From JAJYKC01 sp035545735 (lineage in GTDB: Bacteria; Acidobacteriota; Terriglobia; Bryobacterales; Bryobacteraceae): a DNA stretch of 64,000 nt. Under the pieces are notes generated by a model, which was not told the DNA's origin, searched no databases, and was given only the letters and a program-made list of their open reading frames with translations. Below are positions 49,451-59,104 of the stretch, piece after piece (position 1 is the stretch's first letter; each line of letters begins with the position of its first letter). The position numbers and the translations under genes are program-made. The DNA lies in assembly GCA_035545735.1 (NCBI GenBank), contig DASZXS010000068.1, positions 1 to 64,000 of the forward strand. Direction: 5' to 3'.

Positions 49451-51826
49451 CTACTTTACCTTTAGAAGGATTGCTTGTGGCGCGGCTTCGGTGCTTTTGA
49501 TGGAAGATCGAGTTTCGACGCTGCCTGCCACATAGATCAGTTGTTCCAGAGGGGGGCAGTTCGGCAGAGCCTCCAGCACCACCGTGTGCTCACTTTCGTT
49601 CTCATTGATCAGCACGCCATTCAGTCCCACGTCGGGAATCAGCACGCGCGCAGGCAAATTGCGAATCTCCACCGGTACGCGGCCGCGAAACCCATTTTGC
49701 CGCGCGATACTCACCGGAATCTCCGCCCGCCCACCGGGTTTCAGGGTAATCTCTTTTACGGTGGTTGCGACCGAGATGTCGGCTGGGGGCATCAGGGAAG
49801 CGAGCATGAGAGGATCGTCCATGTTCGCTCCGTGCGAGAGATTTCCCGAAGAGCCGGTAATCTTAAGGCGGAAAGCGTCGTCGAGTTTGGCCGAGGCCTC
49901 CGCGCTCAGCAGGATGGTGGTACTGACTTCGCCGGGGGCAATTACTCCGGCCGTCGCGTGCACGCCAGCCGGCAGACCGGCCGCTTGCACTTGAATCGGT
50001 CCGTTGAAACCGTCCATGCGAAGGGCCTCCACGCTAATGGGAACCACTCCGCCAACCGGAATGCTCGGGTGGTCGGGATTGGCGCTCAATCGAAAATCGG
50101 GGCGGGGCTCCCGCACACCGAGGCGGTACGCGAACTCGTTTCCACCCATGCCGCGAACATCGGAGATCCGCACGGTGTAATCACCATCTTCGGGTGCGAC
50201 GAAATTCACCCGCGAGTCTTTTCCGTACCCCGGGCCCCCGTCGTCGTTCTGATAGTAGAGATGAACCAGAGGCAATCCGTTCGGGCTGAACTTTGTTCCC
50301 GGCGGATGAATCTGCACTTTGTACACCGGCTGGTCGATCGAATGCGCTTCGGGCGTGGTGTCGAAAAAAGTGAGGCGCTGCCCATCCTCCGCCTCCATCC
50401 GGACGTCCTCGTCGGGACCTTTCGGCAGCACGGCGATGCGGACGATTTCGCTGCCGGCCATTAGATAATCGCCGACGTTCATCCCGGTCCAGGAGACGAT
50501 GCGTATTCCCGAGGACGCGGAATCGCGCTCTGAAAGCGTGGTGTTGGTTTCGAGCACCGCACGCGCCTCAGCACGCTCGATACGCTTTCCGTGCGAGTCG
50601 AGAACTTCGACGAACGAATCAAGCGGCGATCCAAGCCGGCGCGCCTGCACGTCAACGATCACTTTCTGGTTCTTCCGCGCATGGAAGCGGAAGAAATTCG
50701 ACCCTTGGGCGGCGCTGATCCGGCCGTTCACAGTCACCGGAAGCGTGAGGGCCTGGGCTTTCGCGGCATCGGTGTTCCCTCCGGTGGAGTCAACCTCCGG
50801 AACGTCTCCCACAGCCAGACGCACTTCATTGAAAGAGAATCCGGAAGCGAGTTTGGGGCGCAGCATGAGGGCGTCTTCGTACCGGGGGTCCGCTTGCCCT
50901 TGCACGGTTGCTTTTCCCGGTCCCAGATTGTAGCCGGTGAGCGAAATTTCACGGGTTTTGCCCTTCTCGATCCCCAGCGGGTATGCGGAATCGATCACCG
51001 GGTATTTCGTGCCAAGGATAATGCGGTAGAAATTGCTCGCGCGCCCGGAACCGGTGAAGTCCGCGACCCGGATGTAATATGTCCCCGCTTTCTCGAACTG
51101 GAACGAGGACTGGAACGCATCGCGCCCACCGTCGGCGCCGAATTCTTTCAATACCGCCTGGTCTTCGCCCAGTATCGTAACCACGGGCTCTAGCGTCGAG
51201 CCGATGAGCGGGGCCTGGTTGAGCAGGACGATCCGCTCGCCGGCGTTTACCTTGAGCTTGTAATAGTCGAAATCGCCAGGCCGTGATATCGTGCCCGCCA
51301 GAATAGCCGGAAGATACGTCTCCACGGCCTCTTCCGGTATGTTGTTAGGCTCACGGTCGGGGCTTTCGCCATAGTATGGTTCGACCAGGAAGCTCCCTTC
51401 CGGCGTGGTTCCCAGCGGAGTTAACAGGCGGAACCGCACCGCGCCGGTTTTCGCCGCCGCGGGCACGGTCACTTGCACCACCACCTGGTTGCGAGGCGGC
51501 AGCGGCCCCAGGTCCACCGTGGACGCGGTTCCATTCGAGCCGAGCCGGATATCCGGTAAATCGGGGAGTTCCTTCACCGTCAGAATCTTGCCGGTGACGC
51601 CCGGTTCGCTGAAATAAATTTTGGAAGCGCCGGCGAGATTGAGACCTTCGACGGTCATTTCCACCGACGCGCCGCGCGCGACGCCGATCGGACTCACCGA
51701 GTTCAACGTAGGCGGAGTGGTCCGGTTTCCGGTAGGCGATTCGAGGCTCGCAGCCGAGATGCCGGTTACGAATACAAAAAAGACGCCGGGCATCGCGGCC
51801 CGGCGCCAGCGGTTCTCTAATCTCAT
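49451..51826 (-). CDS. Large exported protein with IPT/TIG and PPC-type beta domains
   Basis: A 791-residue protein with a signal peptide (ends near 'ISAA|SLE'). An IPT/TIG-like domain (about 40-130, 'PTLNSVSPIGVARGASVEMTV') is followed by PPC-type domains with 'SPDREPNNIPEEA', 'GDFDYYKLKVNAGERIVL' and 'GTYYIRVADFTG'. A second PPC-like domain lies near 380-430 ('GSNFFRFHARKNQKVIVDV'), and a third near 540-570 ('DGDYTVRISD'). The C-terminal part has two more beta-sandwich segments. No catalytic residues are visible; such proteins are found with DUF1501/PSD1 genes and may bind surface polymers. Confidence 0.75.
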   Translation of the reverse strand: MRLENRWRRAAMPGVFFVFVTGISAASLESPTGNRTTPPTLNSVSPIGVARGASVEMTVEGLNLAGASKIYFSEPGVTGKILTVKELPDLPDIRLGSNGTASTVDLGPLPPRNQVVVQVTVPAAAKTGAVRFRLLTPLGTTPEGSFLVEPYYGESPDREPNNIPEEAVETYLPAILAGTISRPGDFDYYKLKVNAGERIVLLNQAPLIGSTLEPVVTILGEDQAVLKEFGADGGRDAFQSSFQFEKAGTYYIRVADFTGSGRASNFYRIILGTKYPVIDSAYPLGIEKGKTREISLTGYNLGPGKATVQGQADPRYEDALMLRPKLASGFSFNEVRLAVGDVPEVDSTGGNTDAAKAQALTLPVTVNGRISAAQGSNFFRFHARKNQKVIVDVQARRLGSPLDSFVEVLDSHGKRIERAEARAVLETNTTLSERDSASSGIRIVSWTGMNVGDYLMAGSEIVRIAVLPKGPDEDVRMEAEDGQRLTFFDTTPEAHSIDQPVYKVQIHPPGTKFSPNGLPLVHLYYQNDDGGPGYGKDSRVNFVAPEDGDYTVRISDVRGMGGNEFAYRLGVREPRPDFRLSANPDHPSIPVGGVVPISVEALRMDGFNGPIQVQAAGLPAGVHATAGVIAPGEVSTTILLSAEASAKLDDAFRLKITGSSGNLSHGANMDDPLMLASLMPPADISVATTVKEITLKPGGRAEIPVSIARQNGFRGRVPVEIRNLPARVLIPDVGLNGVLINENESEHTVVLEALPNCPPLEQLIYVAGSVETRSSIKSTEAAPQAILLKVK

Positions 51827-53127
51827 GGCTTCACCTGTGCCAGGGCCTTCCCGGCCATTGTCTTTAAGGGCTCCACCGTCAAGGACCCGTCAAAGCGTCC
51901 GGCCGCTATCTCCGTGCCATCCGGCGAGAAGCTGAGGCCGTACACCCAATCGGACTGTTTCGGAAGCGTACTGAGCTCGGAAAGGTCGGACGCACTCAGC
52001 AGCTTCACCGTCCCGTCCGCGGAGGAAGACAAAATTAGTTTTCCGTCCGGCGACCATGCCAGCCGGAGAATGGCATCTTCATGCGCGATGAGGGAATTGT
52101 CGAGCGTTGCGCTCTTGTCGCCCAGCGTCCACACGCGGACGGTTTTGTCGAGGCCGCCGGCGGCGATCCGCGGGCCGGTGGGATCGAGAGCAATCGCGTT
52201 GATGCCATCCTGCGGCTCGGAGAGTGTGTAGAGCCGTTCGCCGGTTGCCACGTCCCAGATTTTAATAGTCCGGTCCGCGGCGCCGGAAATCAGGCGCTTC
52301 CCATCCGCCGTGAACGCAACCGCATAGATGGCGTCGATGTGATCCTTCAGCGTCCGGATTTCCTTCCCGGACGTCACGTCCCAGAGCTTGATGAACTTGT
52401 CGTAACTCGCGGTCGCGAGGCTTTTCCCATCGGGCGAAAACGCGACACCGTAGATGCAATCGGCGTGTCCGGTAATGGTCTGCACCAGCTTTTGACTATC
52501 GACGTCCCAGATCTTCACCTCGCCGCTTTGCGCGGGGAGGCCGCCGGCCGCGGCCAGCAACTTCCCGTCGCGGGAGAAAGCGACGGCGCGGACCGCGCCG
52601 CCTTCTCCTTCGAGCTTTGCTTTCACCTGTTGGGAGGCAGGGTCGATCAGCCGCACTTCACGATAACCCGCCAACGCGATCAGACGTCCGCCCGGCCGCC
52701 AGGCGAGGTCGAAAATTTGCGGCTTGAGCGGGGTCTTCGGCTCAATGCGCGGAATATCCACCGCGGCCTTCGCGACGGTTTCGCCCGCCTCCGGTCCCTT
52801 TGCGCCGCTGTCGATCCAGGCTTTGATGCTCGCGATTTCCTCCGCTTTGAGGGTGGATCCATCCATCGGCATTGCCGGTGAAATTTTTCCGGTGATCATC
52901 AAAAACAGGCGGCTTTGATCCGACTTACCGGGCTCAATCACTTTCCCGTCTTTGCCGCCCTTCATCAGCATGTCGAAGCTATCAAGCGACAGTCCTCCCA
53001 TGTGAACGCTGGCGGCATGGCATCCGGCGCAGCGCGCTTGTAATAGCGGCGCGACCACTTTGCTGAAGGATGGCGCGTCGGCGGCGAAGGCGCAAACGGC
53101 CGCAAGGAATAGAATCAGCGGGCGCAT
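51823..53127 (-). CDS. Planctomycete-type cytochrome c fused to WD40 repeats
   Basis: A 434-residue exported protein. After the signal peptide (1-16) a PSCyt1-like haem domain has the CxxCH motif at Cys33-His37 ('RCAGCH') and a distal 'SPAMPMDG' Met ligand region. Residues 140-430 form seven or so WD40 repeats with 'VKIWDV', 'IKLWDV' and 'IKIWDV' ends. The haem is expected to be covalently bound outside the cytoplasm, so the protein could pass electrons while the propeller binds a partner. It shares one base with the PSD1 stop and overlaps the PPC gene by four. Confidence 0.85.
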   Translation of the reverse strand: MRPLILFLAAVCAFAADAPSFSKVVAPLLQARCAGCHAASVHMGGLSLDSFDMLMKGGKDGKVIEPGKSDQSRLFLMITGKISPAMPMDGSTLKAEEIASIKAWIDSGAKGPEAGETVAKAAVDIPRIEPKTPLKPQIFDLAWRPGGRLIALAGYREVRLIDPASQQVKAKLEGEGGAVRAVAFSRDGKLLAAAGGLPAQSGEVKIWDVDSQKLVQTITGHADCIYGVAFSPDGKSLATASYDKFIKLWDVTSGKEIRTLKDHIDAIYAVAFTADGKRLISGAADRTIKIWDVATGERLYTLSEPQDGINAIALDPTGPRIAAGGLDKTVRVWTLGDKSATLDNSLIAHEDAILRLAWSPDGKLILSSSADGTVKLLSASDLSELSTLPKQSDWVYGLSFSPDGTEIAAGRFDGSLTVEPLKTMAGKALAQVKP

Positions 53128-55580
53128 CAGTAGTTAAACAGGAAAGCCTTGCTCGTCAGCATCGCCCAGGTCATGTCTTCCAATGCCTGGCGGTGCGCCT
53201 CGAGCTTCGCCTCCTCGGTTCCTTTCTCCAGGCGGCTGGCTTCGATCGCCGGAAGCATTCTCTTTCTCTCCTCATCCGTGGGATAGCGGCTGTAGGCGGA
53301 GAGGAAAAGCTGGTCCAGAATGCGGCGGTCCGATAGTCCCAGTTTCAGAAATAAGGCGATATTTCCATCCGGCGCGCTCAGTTTTTTGTTCAGCGTGTCG
53401 CCGTTGATTATGCTCAGGGCCTGCCCTACCGTCGGGTCGGACGTCCGTTCCGAAGAATCGCAAACCAGCCGGGCCGGTCTGCCAAAGACAGTCAGAAACG
53501 GCGACTTCACCTGCGTATCGGGAAGCTGCATGGCGCGCGTTCCGCTTGGGTACCCGGCGAAGGGCGTGGAGACGCCGCTCACTTGCGAATAGGCGTCGAG
53601 AATCACCTCTGCCGGAAGCCGTTTCACAATGTACTTCGAGTAGAAGACATTGTCGTTCTGGTTTGTGGCGTTGGCGGTGGAGGAGAGTTGATACGTCGCT
53701 GAATTCATGATCGTCCGGATCAGGTAATTCACGTCATAGTCGTGCTTCACGAAATCTTCCGTAAGCTTTGCGAGAAGATCCTCGTTTGAAGCGGGATTGG
53801 TGGCCCGCAAATCATCCACCGGATTGACGATGCCGCGCCCCATGAAATTCGCCCAGACACGGTTCACCAGGTTGCGCGCGAAGAAGGGGTTTTTATCGCT
53901 GGTCATCCATTCGAGGAAGACTCTGCGCCGGTCCTCGGTGGAATCGAGGGACATGGACTTTCCGTCGAGCGGCGTCGGCGGCATTGGACGCAGCAGGCGG
54001 GGGTGGATGTATTCGCCGGAAGTCTTGGCGAATACCACGTTCTCACCGGCGCGGGAGCCGTTCTTGATTCCCACGCGCGAGAACAGGTTCACCATTTCGT
54101 AGTACTGATTCTGGGTCCACTTCTCCAACGGATGGTTGTGGCACCGGGCGCAGGTGATCCGTTGACCCAGGAACGCCTCGGTGGACGTCTCCATCAGATC
54201 GATCGGGTCTTTATGAAGCAGAAAATAATTGAGCGCTCCGTTTTCTCGCGTGCTGCCGGTTCCGAGGAAAATCTCGCGCGCGACATCGTTCCACGGCTTA
54301 TTTTCCTTAACGCCATCGCGAATCCAGTTATAAAAGGCCCACATCGCGGGCTGGTTGAGCTTGCGGCTCGAAACCAGCAGGAGATCCGACCATTTATAAG
54401 CCCAGTAATCGACGAACTCGCTGCGGCTTAGAATGCTGTCGATCAACTTGGAGCGCTTGTCCGCGGAAGTATCCGCCAGGAAGTTCTCCACCTCTTCCGC
54501 GCGCGGAAGAATTCCCGCGGCGTCGAGATACGCTCGCCGGATGAACTCGGCATCCGTGCATTGCGCCGAGGGAACAATATTGAGCTTCTTCAGCTTCTCC
54601 ACCACCAGATCGTCGATGTAGTTGTGCCTCGGGAACTGATCGTAGGCATTACTCGCCAATGGATTGGGGAAGGGAACCGTGAGACGGGAATAGAGCACCC
54701 GGCTCGAATACCAGAGTGTTACCGCAGCCTCGCCGGGTCCCACCATCTTCACCCGGCCCACCCGTCCGTCATCGTCCACTGAGGCGGTCCCGGCGTTGTT
54801 GGAGGAAAATTTCACCCAGCGCGTTACGTCGCGCTCGGTCCCATCGGAAAACCTAGCCATCACCACCAGTTGCTGCTCGTCGCCTTCGTGCAGCGTGGCG
54901 GCTGCCGGAAATACTTCCAGGCCGGTCACGGAAACATCCTCAGCCTTCGGCGCGGGCGCGCCTTCCGCGATCCACTCGGAGATGATCTTGTATTGCAGAG
55001 AGTCCGTGCCGAAGCGCTTGCCCCCGCCGTGGTGAACCGCAAACGTTGGTTTGAGCAGCATCAGGCTATGGGCCGGATCTTCCAGTGAGACGCGCCTGCC
55101 TACGGATTGACGGGTCAGCGTCCGATAGTCCGTCTCCGGATCGTATCCGCGCAGGCTGAGCTTGAACCCGCTTTTGCCCGCCAGCGCCCCGTGGCACGCG
55201 CCCTGGTTGCATCCCACTTTGGAGAGCACCGGCATCACGTCGTTCCGGAAACTCCAGACGAACGGCGCGTGGCTGTTGGTGACCTTCACCCCAGCGGACG
55301 CTTCCATCCCCCCGGCCTTTCCGGTGATGACGGCATCGCCGTCCGAGATCGGCTTCACCACTCCGTTGGCGTCCACCGAGGCCACCTGCGGATTTGAAGA
55401 CGACCACTGCGTCTCCCGCGATAGATCCTTCTGAAAAGCTCCGTCCGTTTGCTCCAGAATCAGAAGCTGGCTTGCTTCGGGCCCGTTAAGGTGCACCTTT
55501 GTGGGCAGAACGCTAAGTTGAGCCGCGAAAGCAGGAGCGGCAAAAATCGGCACGCAGGCCAGAAGACTGGTTAGCCTCAT
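53127..55580 (-). CDS. PSD1-type exported protein (Ig-like, DUF1549, DUF1553, cytochrome)
   Basis: An 817-residue protein with a signal peptide (1-19). An Ig-like beta domain (about 40-110) leads to a PSCyt haem motif, CNQGACH, in which the haem-binding cysteines are separated by three residues (CxxxxCH rather than CxxCH). A second Ig-like (Big_2) stretch follows (about 215-300). The DUF1549 region (330-540, 'ARCHNHPLEKWTQNQYYEM') and the DUF1553 region (580-800, 'FFARNLVNRVWANFMGRGIV', 'VNYLIRTIMNSATYQLSS') follow. Such proteins are typical of Planctomycetes and Acidobacteriota, always near a DUF1501 gene; the function is unknown. Confidence 0.86.
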   Translation of the reverse strand: MRLTSLLACVPIFAAPAFAAQLSVLPTKVHLNGPEASQLLILEQTDGAFQKDLSRETQWSSSNPQVASVDANGVVKPISDGDAVITGKAGGMEASAGVKVTNSHAPFVWSFRNDVMPVLSKVGCNQGACHGALAGKSGFKLSLRGYDPETDYRTLTRQSVGRRVSLEDPAHSLMLLKPTFAVHHGGGKRFGTDSLQYKIISEWIAEGAPAPKAEDVSVTGLEVFPAAATLHEGDEQQLVVMARFSDGTERDVTRWVKFSSNNAGTASVDDDGRVGRVKMVGPGEAAVTLWYSSRVLYSRLTVPFPNPLASNAYDQFPRHNYIDDLVVEKLKKLNIVPSAQCTDAEFIRRAYLDAAGILPRAEEVENFLADTSADKRSKLIDSILSRSEFVDYWAYKWSDLLLVSSRKLNQPAMWAFYNWIRDGVKENKPWNDVAREIFLGTGSTRENGALNYFLLHKDPIDLMETSTEAFLGQRITCARCHNHPLEKWTQNQYYEMVNLFSRVGIKNGSRAGENVVFAKTSGEYIHPRLLRPMPPTPLDGKSMSLDSTEDRRRVFLEWMTSDKNPFFARNLVNRVWANFMGRGIVNPVDDLRATNPASNEDLLAKLTEDFVKHDYDVNYLIRTIMNSATYQLSSTANATNQNDNVFYSKYIVKRLPAEVILDAYSQVSGVSTPFAGYPSGTRAMQLPDTQVKSPFLTVFGRPARLVCDSSERTSDPTVGQALSIINGDTLNKKLSAPDGNIALFLKLGLSDRRILDQLFLSAYSRYPTDEERKRMLPAIEASRLEKGTEEAKLEAHRQALEDMTWAMLTSKAFLFNY

Positions 55581-56956
55581 GCGAATAGCTCCCGGATTGG
55601 TTCCGTCCCGCTTTCGACGATCGGGATGGGCCGTCCCTGTCCCCCGGGCAATTGAACATGAAGATCAATCCCCAAGCCCTGATAAACGGTTGCCGCCACT
55701 TCCGCCGGACTGGTTGGGCGGTCCTTGGGGCTCCCTCCGATGTCGTCGGACGCTCCAATGACCTGTCCGCCCTTGATGCCTCCTCCGCCCATCAATATGG
55801 TCCAGCACTGCGGCCAGTGGTCGCGGCCACCCGCCGGATTCACCTTGGGAGTGCGGCCGAACTCGCCCATGGCAAGCACCATCGTTTTTTCGAGCAGGCC
55901 CCGCTGCTGCAGATCCTCCATGAGCGAACTGTAGGCCATGTCGAACATGGGACCTACCAGGTCGCGATAACAGGAGATAGGACTGAACGGTTTCGACCCG
56001 TGGATGTCCCAGGTGATCTCGTCGAAGACCGTTTCGAACATATTTACAGTTACGAAACGGACGCCGGCTTCGATCATGCGCCGCGCCAGGAGGCAACTCT
56101 GACCGAATCGATTCAAGCCATACTTTGTGCGTACGTCTTCCGGCTCCTTGCTGAGCTCGAATGCCTCCCGCGCTTTCTGCGACGACATCAGGGTGTAGGC
56201 CTGATGGAAAGTCGAATCCATCAGCCGGGCCTCGGAAGAAGTTTCAAAGCGGCTGACCGTTTGATCCACCATCTGCCGCCAGTCCTTACGCCGGTCGACG
56301 CGGAATGCCGCCAGGTAATCTGGCGGCAGCATGTCGGGCACTTTGAAGTTAGGATCGGACGGATCCGCGTTCAGCACGAACGGATCGAAATTCTTCCCCA
56401 GGAACCCAGCCGTTTGCCCATGCGGCATGTTTCCGCCGGTGTTGCCAATAGGATACGGAAGCAGTACGTTGGGAGGCACATCGCCGCGCGGGCCGTTCAG
56501 CTTCGTCATCACGCAGCCATAGTTCGGATATTCGATGCCCCCCTGAAACAGACGGCCGGTCTGCATCATCTGATGGCCCGTATCGTGGACGGCGGCGGCG
56601 GTGTGATAACAGCTTCGAATCAGCGCGTACTTGTCGGCGTGCTTCGCCATACGCGGGAAGTTCTCGGAGATTTCGATGCCCGGGACGTTCGTCTTGATGG
56701 GCTTATAAGGCCCACGAATCTCGACCGGAGCATTGGGTTTCATGTCCCAGGTGTCCAGTTGCGAAGGCCCGCCCACCAGCATGAGCAGGATGCAGTTCTT
56801 GTCGTCTTTGGCCGGGTCAACCGCGCCGAGCGCCTTCAACCCAAACATCTGGCTTAAGCCGAGACCGAGCACGGAAAGCGATCCGGCGTGCAGAAAATCT
56901 CGCCGGCGAAGCCCGTCACAAAACTCAACGGGCCGGTCAGCATCCAAGCGGAACAT
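55577..56956 (-). CDS. DUF1501 (sulfatase-like fold) exported protein
   Basis: A 459-residue DUF1501 protein. The N-terminal 'RRRDFLHAG' followed by a hydrophobic stretch is a Tat-type signal (residues 17-40), so it is likely exported folded. DUF1501 has an alkaline-phosphatase-like fold: 'LLMLVGGPSQLDTWDMKP', 'HTAAAVHDTGHQM' and 'LAMGEFGRTPKVNPAGGRDHWP' supply the candidate metal ligands. The natural substrate is unknown. AAGGAG before the ATG at 56956 supports the start; upstream codons look non-coding. It leads the six-gene operon and overlaps PSD1 by four bases. Confidence 0.87.
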   Translation of the reverse strand: MFRLDADRPVEFCDGLRRRDFLHAGSLSVLGLGLSQMFGLKALGAVDPAKDDKNCILLMLVGGPSQLDTWDMKPNAPVEIRGPYKPIKTNVPGIEISENFPRMAKHADKYALIRSCYHTAAAVHDTGHQMMQTGRLFQGGIEYPNYGCVMTKLNGPRGDVPPNVLLPYPIGNTGGNMPHGQTAGFLGKNFDPFVLNADPSDPNFKVPDMLPPDYLAAFRVDRRKDWRQMVDQTVSRFETSSEARLMDSTFHQAYTLMSSQKAREAFELSKEPEDVRTKYGLNRFGQSCLLARRMIEAGVRFVTVNMFETVFDEITWDIHGSKPFSPISCYRDLVGPMFDMAYSSLMEDLQQRGLLEKTMVLAMGEFGRTPKVNPAGGRDHWPQCWTILMGGGGIKGGQVIGASDDIGGSPKDRPTSPAEVAATVYQGLGIDLHVQLPGGQGRPIPIVESGTEPIRELFA

Positions 56957-57018
56957 GGCTTCTCCTTGTGATGAAAGTGCTTGAATTCTATCAAATACCG
57001 GAGCAAGTGGCGTGGGAA

Positions 57019-57047
57019 ATAGTATTTTCGAATTAACGCCCAATCAA
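57019..57047 (-). promoter_or_regulatory. Promoter of the DUF1501-epimerase operon
   Basis: On the minus strand TTGATT (57047-57042) and TACTAT (57024-57019) are separated by 17 bases; the leader before the DUF1501 ATG is about 55 bases. Confidence 0.5.
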
Positions 57048-57136
57048 GCGGAAATTCCGGATAATCCGAGCGCCGGGAATCGGGAGCGTTACTGGCAGGA
57101 GCGAATGGGGACTGCTTGGAACGGTTGTAACGAACG

Positions 57137-57628
57137 CTATCCGTCCACGCCGCCCCACAGATTGAGTGTGTTCAATTCCGTGTGGCCGTTCGCCTTCAAA
57201 TACAGAAACAGTTGCGTCCGGTAGGCGGCATGGCCGCAGAGCACCATGTTCACAATGACCGAGCCCTTGCTCGACTTCTGTCCAAACATTTCGATCGGAG
57301 CGGCGAGGTCTTCTTCCGAAAAGCCGCCGAGGGCTTCGGCGTACCGGGCGCCTTGCGCGGCGAGCGCGGCTTTCGTCTGCGCAAAATCGGCATTCTCGGC
57401 GTTTTGCGAGGCGGCGGTCCAGGACGCGATGTCGAACGCTCCGCCCTTGATTCCATGGATCAACTCCGGCCCCATATAGGTCAGGTAGCGCAGCAGTTCG
57501 ATCGTACTGCGCTGCTTGGCGGAAGGACGGTAATCGAGCATGTCCGCATCCACCTTGCTTGCCAGGTGCACAAGAATCCGCACCTCGTTCTGGAGAGAAG
57601 CGATGAGTTCTTCCTTGGTCAGTGCCAT
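57137..57628 (-). CDS. DinB-superfamily four-helix protein
   Basis: A 163-residue DinB-like protein, a fold that often binds a metal with three histidines. Here 'RILVHLASKVDADMLDYRPSAKQRS' (N-terminal helix and loop) and 'VLCGHAAYRTQLFLYLKANGH' are recognisable, but the metal histidines are only partly evident. Members include bacillithiol S-transferases and damage-inducible proteins of unknown role. It ends 180 bases upstream of the DUF1501 gene and has its own context; a promoter inside that gap serves DUF1501. Confidence 0.8.
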   Translation of the reverse strand: MALTKEELIASLQNEVRILVHLASKVDADMLDYRPSAKQRSTIELLRYLTYMGPELIHGIKGGAFDIASWTAASQNAENADFAQTKAALAAQGARYAEALGGFSEEDLAAPIEMFGQKSSKGSVIVNMVLCGHAAYRTQLFLYLKANGHTELNTLNLWGGVDG

Positions 57629-57646
57629 ATGTTGGTTTGAAAGTGT

Positions 57647-59104
57647 CTAAGCGCTGGTCGGCGCGCTAGGGGGAGGTGCGGGAGACTTCGGCGCTCCCAG
57701 AGACTTGGGATGCGGCGGGACCGGCGGAGGGTTTCCGGTATCGTCGTCCGTCCCGCTCTTCCGCACGGTCACGGTGCCGCGTCCGGTCTGCAGGCGAAGA
57801 GACGGCCCGCTCCCGGCAGTTCCGGAAATCATCGCTCCGTCGCCCAGTTCGCTGGTCGCCATCGGAGCCCCGAATTCGTCGTGGACTTCCCCGTGATCGG
57901 TCTGCGCCTTGAGATCGAAGCGCGCCTTGTCCGGCAATCCCAGGTCGATGTCGCCGGACCGCGTGCGGACGTCCATCTTGGGCATGCTCGCGCCGGTGGG
58001 GCGCAGTTCCACGTCGCCCCGGTCCACCGTGAGGTCCAGCGACTGCGTGAACCCGGAAATCTGCACATCGCGCGACCGCGCATTGATCTGAACCGGACCC
58101 ACCAGGTTGGTCGCCACCAAGTCGCCCGGAGACAGCCGGAATTCCCCCGGGATCTTCGCGATCTTTATTTCGGTTTGCGTCCCGTCGAAGCGCAGGGGCT
58201 CGGCCAGATTGCGAAATTGCAGTTGGCCTGTGAACGAGCCTTCCATGGTCACTTGGCCCAGGATATTTTCGAGTTCGACGTCCTGCCCGTGGCCGCGGAG
58301 ATCCACCGTTCCTTTTACATCCACAGCGCGGACAATATCGCTTTTCCGAATGTTGATTTTTACGGCGCCGCCAATGTCCTGCAAACGCACTCCGGCGTTG
58401 TCGCTGTCAATCTCCGCGTTGCCGGCGATGCCGCGCACGTCGAAATCCCCGTAGCGCCCGTGGCATTCCACGCTGGCGCCCTTGGGCACCGTGATATCCA
58501 GATCGTGGCTCACGCGCAGGCGGTCGCTCACGTGATCCTGATTCAGGCGAATCGTCACCGTGTTGCCGTTTGTGGCGATCAATTCCATGGGCGTTTGCTT
58601 GTCGGCCTGGTCGGCGTCCTTCTGCTGCATGGCGCGAATGGTCTTGCGGCCGCTCACCTGGATGCTGTCGGCGTCGCCACCGGTAATGCGGGCGTTTCCG
58701 CGGAAGTTCTCAATCACCAGGCGCGGGGTTTTCCCGCACGCCTGTGTGGCGGTGGGGACCGTGTAGTCGAACGGCTCGCCAAAGTCGACCACCAGACCCC
58801 GCAACGCGCGGCCGTCCGGGAACCAGCCGGTATAGTTGTGGGCCGCATAGACGGCCGAGCCGATGAAGAAGATAAACACCACCAGCACCCACTCACCGCC
58901 GCTTACCGAATTCCGGGGTAGAGGCTTTGACATACCGGCTAGCGCCAGTACTTCAATCAGCCGCAACACGCCCCAGAAAATCAGGAGAAAGGGCCAGTAG
59001 CGGCCAAAGATCTCGCCCACGGCGATATCCGGGTACACGTTGTGGAGCAGAAACAGAAGGCCCACACCGATCAAAATCAGCGGACCTACCACGGACCGTC
59101 TCAT
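57647..59104 (-). CDS. LiaF/DUF4097-type membrane stress protein
   Basis: A 485-residue protein. The N-terminal LiaI/LiaF-like membrane region (two hairpins, about 5-60 and 70-92) is followed by a long DUF4097-like beta-helical adhesin region (about 120-440) made of short repeating strands ('GNARITGGDADSIQVSG', 'VDLRGHGQDVELENI', 'VRTRSGDIDLGLP'). The Pro/Ala/Ser-rich tail ends the protein. DUF4097 proteins are often controlled by ECF sigma factors and envelope stress. It overlaps the LiaI-like gene by four bases and closes the sigma operon. Confidence 0.8.
   Translation of the reverse strand: MRRSVVGPLILIGVGLLFLLHNVYPDIAVGEIFGRYWPFLLIFWGVLRLIEVLALAGMSKPLPRNSVSGGEWVLVVFIFFIGSAVYAAHNYTGWFPDGRALRGLVVDFGEPFDYTVPTATQACGKTPRLVIENFRGNARITGGDADSIQVSGRKTIRAMQQKDADQADKQTPMELIATNGNTVTIRLNQDHVSDRLRVSHDLDITVPKGASVECHGRYGDFDVRGIAGNAEIDSDNAGVRLQDIGGAVKINIRKSDIVRAVDVKGTVDLRGHGQDVELENILGQVTMEGSFTGQLQFRNLAEPLRFDGTQTEIKIAKIPGEFRLSPGDLVATNLVGPVQINARSRDVQISGFTQSLDLTVDRGDVELRPTGASMPKMDVRTRSGDIDLGLPDKARFDLKAQTDHGEVHDEFGAPMATSELGDGAMISGTAGSGPSLRLQTGRGTVTVRKSGTDDDTGNPPPVPPHPKSLGAPKSPAPPPSAPTSA

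Noticed and set aside
55652..56857. Plus-strand open frame of 401 codons antisense to the DUF1501 gene
   Set aside because: Shadow of a conserved exported protein; no start context or domain.
57710..58921. Plus-strand open frame of 403 codons antisense to the LiaF/DUF4097 gene
   Set aside because: Its His/Val-rich translation comes from the reverse of the beta-strand repeats; the minus-strand gene fits the operon.
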